From assembly GCA_947044365.1 (NCBI GenBank), contig OX345636.1, forward strand, positions 62,617,537 through 62,681,536: a DNA stretch of 64,000 bases, given 5' to 3'. A program made the position numbers and the translations under genes. The notes beneath the pieces are model-generated. The model was not told where the DNA came from. It saw only the letters and a program-made list of their open reading frames with translations, and did not search any database. The DNA is from Petrosia ficiformis (taxonomy: Eukaryota; Porifera; Demospongiae; Haplosclerida; Petrosiidae). Positions within the stretch are counted from its first letter, which is position 1, and every line of letters begins with the position of its first letter. This document shows positions 60,103 through 64,000 of this stretch, piece by piece.

Positions 60103-60638
60103 TCAAAATCCAGTTTTTTTACTATAGTTCTTCACTACATCTTGTTATTCTTTCACATCTCTTGCTAATTCTATAAATTTGAGCTCTTCTTATACATGAA
60201 TGATAATTTGCCATGTTACTGCAGATATCTCTGAGTTTATCCAGTTTATGAGTACTTTTTCCAGCTTCCTTTTAGTGGTAGTAACATTGCCTTCAATTGC
60301 AATCTCTTGGCGCCAGTTAGCATCAATATTTATCTCTCAAAGTCCTCCAAATAAGCTGATTTCTTCTTTGAGTAGGTTGAAAACATCAGACCTCTCGAGA
60401 GATTTCTTCATTATAGAGGGAAGTGTTTTAGCAGTCACCTTTGAACAAGTACAAAGAAACTTATTTTTTTATAAATGATTAATTCACATGATATAATAAT
60501 TATGTATGTATATCAGTTTTCCTGTTACAACAATAGGAGTTATGTTATGAGGGGACCAATAATACTAAGTGAAGTTATTACTCACCTTTTGCACCTTACT
60601 GCACACTAGATGTTGAAGATTAACAACACTCTCGGTTT
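60103..60638 (-). pseudogene. Death-domain gene remnant
   Basis: An exon at 60586-60638 (acceptor ATACAG, donor GTGAGT) encodes TESVVNLQHLVCSKVQK and joins in phase to an exon beginning at 60438. That frame reads VTAKTLPSIMKKSLERSDVF, then INIDANWRQEIAIEGNVTTT and KLEKVLINWINSEISAVTWQ, and ends EELKFIELARDVKE. The W at the first core, the LINW helix and the TW..I...EEL...ELA tail match the death fold used in apoptosis and innate signalling adaptors. Stops at 60337-60339, 60190-60192 and 60145-60147 disable it. Conserved splice phase shows it was once a real gene. Confidence 0.65.
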
Positions 60639-60959
60639 CTGTATTAGATATACTAAACATAATGTACATAGTTTTATGTATATGCCATTCCATATTAATG
60701 ATTATGCAACTATTATTATACTTGCACATAAGGAGCTACTGCAATTTTTAAAATAGAATGGATTACAATTAACACATGTAATATATGTATTACATGTATC
60801 ACATGAAATACATGTATTACATGTATATATTACATGTATTAGATTGGGATAATTGTAATAATTCTATAGTACTTCACTCATTGTTATGTTTAAAGCAAAA
60901 TTCTCTACCTTTCAAATACACTTCAGCAGTTATAGTTACTTTGTTGTATTCTTCCTGAA

Positions 60960-61610
60960 GACATAGTTTCTTTCATTACAGTATCATATGTTTGGTCAAG
61001 AACAACGCTAATCGGCAGAGGAAGTTTCAAATTCTGATGAAGATGGAATGTTCATAATTGTCCTCTGTAGCTGTCATCCCTTGATTTGTAGCTTCTGGAT
61101 ATTGCATATGCAACCAGGCATCCACTGCGAGCTTTGAAATCAAATTTTGGAGGGTTCGTTGAATGATCTTTAGGATTATTTCTGGTTAATTTCAGAGCTC
61201 AAACAACAATCAAAAAGTATTAAATGAAAGCGATACTTAAGTGATGGTGAAATTTTTATAGAAATTTGAGAAACAATAGCCGCTTCAATATAAACATTTT
61301 CATGATTGTCTGTTTCATGAAGTTGTAATGGTAAGACATGAGCCCACTCCATTATCAGGATCCACACCACCATGAATACCACCCTATACACTTATAGCCA
61401 AGCTGATAGACAAATGTAGAAGCGACATCCAACAATGACAAAAGCTCACTTGAGGTGAGCAAGATGCAACTGTTGAAATATATGGCGACCACATTTAAGA
61501 ATCTTGTCATCATATTTTCAACATCATGTTTAACTTCTTCTGGACCCAATATTCCAATGACAACTGCTTGACCTATAACCTCCGAATTTGTGCCGCATAA
61601 CATTTGAAGA
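60960..61610 (-). pseudogene. Upstream coding remnants, possibly the same gene
   Basis: Two overlapping minus-strand frames (61355-61603 and 61176-61391) hold protein-like stretches, for example NKPLQMLCGTNSEVIGQAVV and SELLSLLDVASTFVYQLGYK. A further patch near 60985-61050 reads LKLPLPISVVLDQTYDTVMK. Frame changes between them indicate decay. I do not recognise the fold; position and strand make them candidates for the N-terminal part of the death-domain gene. Confidence 0.35.
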
Positions 61611-61619
61611 GGCTTGTTA

Positions 61620-62560
61620 TACTTCTCATTTTGATTATCTACATTTTACAGGAAAATTAAATCAGCTCACAAATGCAAAAAGAAAAATTCACAGAAGAAC
61701 CTTACCTCAAATTATGATGCACTGATAAAAGTACTGTAGTCATTGAGTTATTCATGAAATGAATTTTTTTACTATAAATCATAAAAATTATTTTTAAGTG
61801 TTCCATTTACAAAAACAGGAGAGTGAAAAGACTATAGTAATACATGGATTGAAGATCATAACATTTTACAACAATAAGACAAATAAATATAACCTGACAG
61901 ATTGAGCTATGCATACATAGTGTAAGCATGAATTATGTGCTAGACCTAGTTTCCCATGAAGAAAAACTGGTTTATTAACAGTGCTATTTACACATCATGA
62001 TGGATAAACTGAATGTTTGACAAATCTGGAATAATGTAGAATACATTTTACATCATTATAGATTAATTTATTCACAGTGTATAATTGTCTTAATAAAAGG
62101 AAGGAACCAATATGGTGACAATGTTCTCAGGATTTCAAGTAATATTATTAATTATAAACTAAAACACAAGTAGAATTACATATTTCAAATAAATAATCGT
62201 ACATACATATATAATTATATACATATATATATATTATATATGTATGTATCTATCTTAGAAAACACAGGAGATAGAGACTATATTCCCCTATCTATAGCTA
62301 GTAATGTATACCATTAAAGTACAAGTCTATCCATTATCAACAAATATAATTGTTAATTTCTGGGAGCATAAAAACTTTCACAATAATCATAGAAATTAAT
62401 TGTTGTTCCTAAGAGATAAAGCTCAAATACACAAACAAATCAGTATTTGATCAATATAGTGTCATTTCTACAATACAATGAGAGATTTCACACTGACTGA
62501 CAATATCATAGGACAGCTATATATCGTAAATTGATTCTGGGTGAGGCTTAAAGTACCAAA
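61620..62560. other. Intergenic AT-rich DNA
   Basis: Nothing recognised apart from TA-rich tracts near 62205-62245. Confidence 0.5.
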
Positions 62561-62589
62561 ACTCGGCGTGGGGATGTTCTCTCTCTATA

Positions 62590-62744
62590 ATTATAATTAC
62601 CTATCCACGTGTTTATATACGCATGCTCAGTTATATACATCATTACGAGTACTGGTGTCCATTTTCCGGTAAAGTCAAGGCTCAGAAGCTAGCTGTTCTC
62701 TGTGGATAGTGTTGGCTCGCTCTACCCGTCATATCAGCGTTAAG
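62590..62744 (+). promoter_or_regulatory. Promoter and 5' untranslated exon of a right-going gene
   Basis: Local GC and CpG rise, with TATATACGCATGCTCAGTTA and an ETS-like TTTCCGG. The segment ends GCGTTAAG followed by the strong donor GTGAGA at 62745. There is no ATG in it, as expected for a non-coding first exon. Confidence 0.5.
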
Positions 62745-62963
62745 GTGAGATACTAAATCATGTAGTCGAGACTATATAGCTAATTCTATCTAGTAATAAT
62801 TTGCCAAATTGTGTGTATAAATCTTTACTTAGCAATATACCTCCCTTCTGTTTGTAGTTATCAACTATCTTTCTAGTAGAGCCTCTGATACACAGTGCTT
62901 ATTGAACAGTGTTTGCTTCTCTACCTGTATGGAGTTGAAACTGATAAGTGTTCTCATTTCTCA

Positions 62964-63006
62964 ATGAAGAGTGCTAGCTCTGCTACTAGTCATAGTACCC
63001 TACAAG
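62964..63006 (+). CDS. First coding exon of a right-going gene
   Basis: ATGAAGAGTGCTAGCTCTGC starts in a fair context (CTCAATGA) and encodes MKSASSATSHSTLQ, ending at donor GTGAGA in phase 1. The 3' half of the exon and the donor resemble the exon ending at 62744 (GTGTTGGCTCGCTCTACC / GTGCTAGCTCTGCTACT, then AAGGTGAGATA), so they may be duplicated alternative first exons. The remaining exons lie beyond the window. Confidence 0.45.
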
Positions 63007-63135
63007 GTGAGATATTAAAGTTATGTATCTATTAACTGGACAATTGCTTCACCATTGTATTCCAGGAAAAAAAGCGTCTCTGTTTTGAAAATTTTGTTTA
63101 CCAGGTTGTTTTATCTGTAACTAACACTCCTTTTA

Positions 63136-63348
63136 GGGGGCATCTCAAAACTGAAGCTTGTACACTTATAAAGTCACAGTGACGCTACTGCAAACCCCCC
63201 ACCCCCCTCCTCTTAACGTCATGAATGAATACTCCAGTGTATCATACTAACTTATGCTTCCAATGTTTAGCGTCACGCGCACAACCCCCCACCCCTTTAG
63301 CATCACTGTGACGTTGAAGCATACAAATTTCAGTTTGGAGATGCCCCC
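63136..63348. mobile_element. Harbinger-type MITE with TTA target
   Basis: The ends GGGGGCATCTC and GAGATGCCCCC continue inverted for about 50 bases and lie between TTA copies (63133-63135, 63349-63351). It is non-coding and sits in the first intron of the right-edge gene. Confidence 0.8.
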
Positions 63349-63520
63349 TTAATAAGGCATTAATTAAACTATAAATAAATCACAAATATAAACTGCAATA
63401 TCTGTTGATCAACAATAGACACTTAGTTACATGTACATGTAAATATAGTGACTGCATCATACACCTGTACTTGTCAAATTACATGTATGTTACTGTAATT
63501 ACTATACATGTACATGTACA

Positions 63521-63875
63521 TAGGGTTCGGCGATACGGGCTATTTTTATATCAATTATTACATGAAACATTTATCACGATATAACTAAATATCGACTAAA
63601 CATGTTTCACAATTGGTCACACCCACAAACATTGTATACTCATCAAACTGTGTCTGACACCACTACCAACTAGTTCAGAACACTACATCTATTTATAACA
63701 CTAAAAACTACACTATTTCAGTTGACCATAAGCTCAAACGTATAGGTGTGGAACATAAAATATTTGATTATCCATGTATTTCGATATTCGGTAAGCATCC
63801 ATTTGTGATTTCATACCGAGATCTAGGAATGAATATCGTAGTTTTAACTAAATATCAATATAATCTCCAGCACTA
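63521..63875. mobile_element. hAT-like MITE with perfect 8-bp TSD
   Basis: CATGTACA flanks both sides (63513-63520 and 63876-63883). The left end TAGGGTTCGGCGATACGG and the right end, complement of TAGTGCTGGAGATTATATTG, are related. Non-coding. Confidence 0.8.
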
Positions 63876-63880
63876 CATGT

Positions 63881-64000
63881 ACATAGTATATTATATCAAT
63901 CCATACTAGTGAATATGTTACTATACTTACTATACATGTACATGTACATAGTATATTGTATCAATCCATACTAGTGAATATGTTACTATACTTACTATAC
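63881..64000. repeat. 65-bp tandem repeat, cut by window end
   Basis: ACATAGTATATTATATCAAT at 63881 recurs at 63946 with one change, giving a period of 65 bases; the second unit continues to the edge. Confidence 0.9.

Noticed and set aside
60780..60845. Repeated ACATGTATTACATGTAT as a CRISPR-like array
   Set aside because: It is a simple short tandem repeat without spacers, in a eukaryotic genome.

Overview
This is AT-rich nuclear DNA from an animal. It has spliced genes with consensus GT-AG introns and no bacterial operon features. Metazoan mobile elements are abundant: Ty3/gypsy, hAT, piggyBac, PIF/Harbinger and Crypton-type recombinase. The ankyrin and death-domain exons, CpG-type decay and many DUF3504/Crypton-type and RPA-like element genes suggest an early-branching animal, most likely a sponge. 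That assignment is inference from family content, not from a marker gene.

Layout. 1-1.6 kb: 5' part of a decayed Ty3/gypsy element (minus strand), interrupted by a GC-rich insertion. 1.65-3.9 kb: a 556-bp tandem duplication that copied one end of a piggyBac-like element, then a hAT-like element with a perfect 8-bp target duplication. 4.0-22.7 kb: a minus-strand ankyrin-repeat gene read from seven small exons, mostly one repeat per exon; its introns hold SINE-like repeats, microsatellites, foldback elements and a dead Crypton-type tyrosine recombinase (13.9-15.2 kb). 23.75-30.8 kb: a large inverted duplication, each arm carrying a long hairpin; one hairpin has perfect 138-bp arms, and the second differs by paired changes that keep the pairing. 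The second arm was later invaded by a hAT-like element that itself contains a piggyBac-like MITE. 31.8-32.1 kb: another hAT-like MITE. 33-34.8 kb: a heavily decayed Ty3/gypsy element.

35.0-42.6 kb: a minus-strand reverse-transcriptase element of an unclassified non-LTR-like type, split by a nearly complete Ty3/gypsy element (35961-40884, 276-bp LTRs with four transitions between them). 42.7-50.3 kb: a tandem duplication of about 3.7 kb whose copies carry the same hAT-like insertion, a degenerate minisatellite and a promoter/first-exon-like segment; a third, rearranged copy of that segment lies at 53.3-53.8 kb between inverted flanks. 51.2-52.8 kb: a PIF/Harbinger transposon with 34-bp perfect terminal repeats; its transposase is reduced to a C-terminal stub but the accessory MADF/BESS protein is intact. 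This is the best full-length open reading frame in the window.

54.6-55.4 kb: an OB-fold/zinc-ribbon fragment and a divergent promoter-like site. 55.6-57.7 kb: tandem CA/TA-rich array with four copies of a shared core and two GC-tipped palindromes. 60.1-61.6 kb: a death-domain pseudogene. 62.6-63.0 kb: promoter and two alternative-looking first exons of a gene running out to the right. 63.1-64.0 kb: a Harbinger-type MITE, a hAT-type MITE and a 65-bp tandem repeat. No tRNA, rRNA or CRISPR array was seen. The window is mostly mobile-element history; the ankyrin gene, the MADF protein and the right-edge gene are the likely functional parts.
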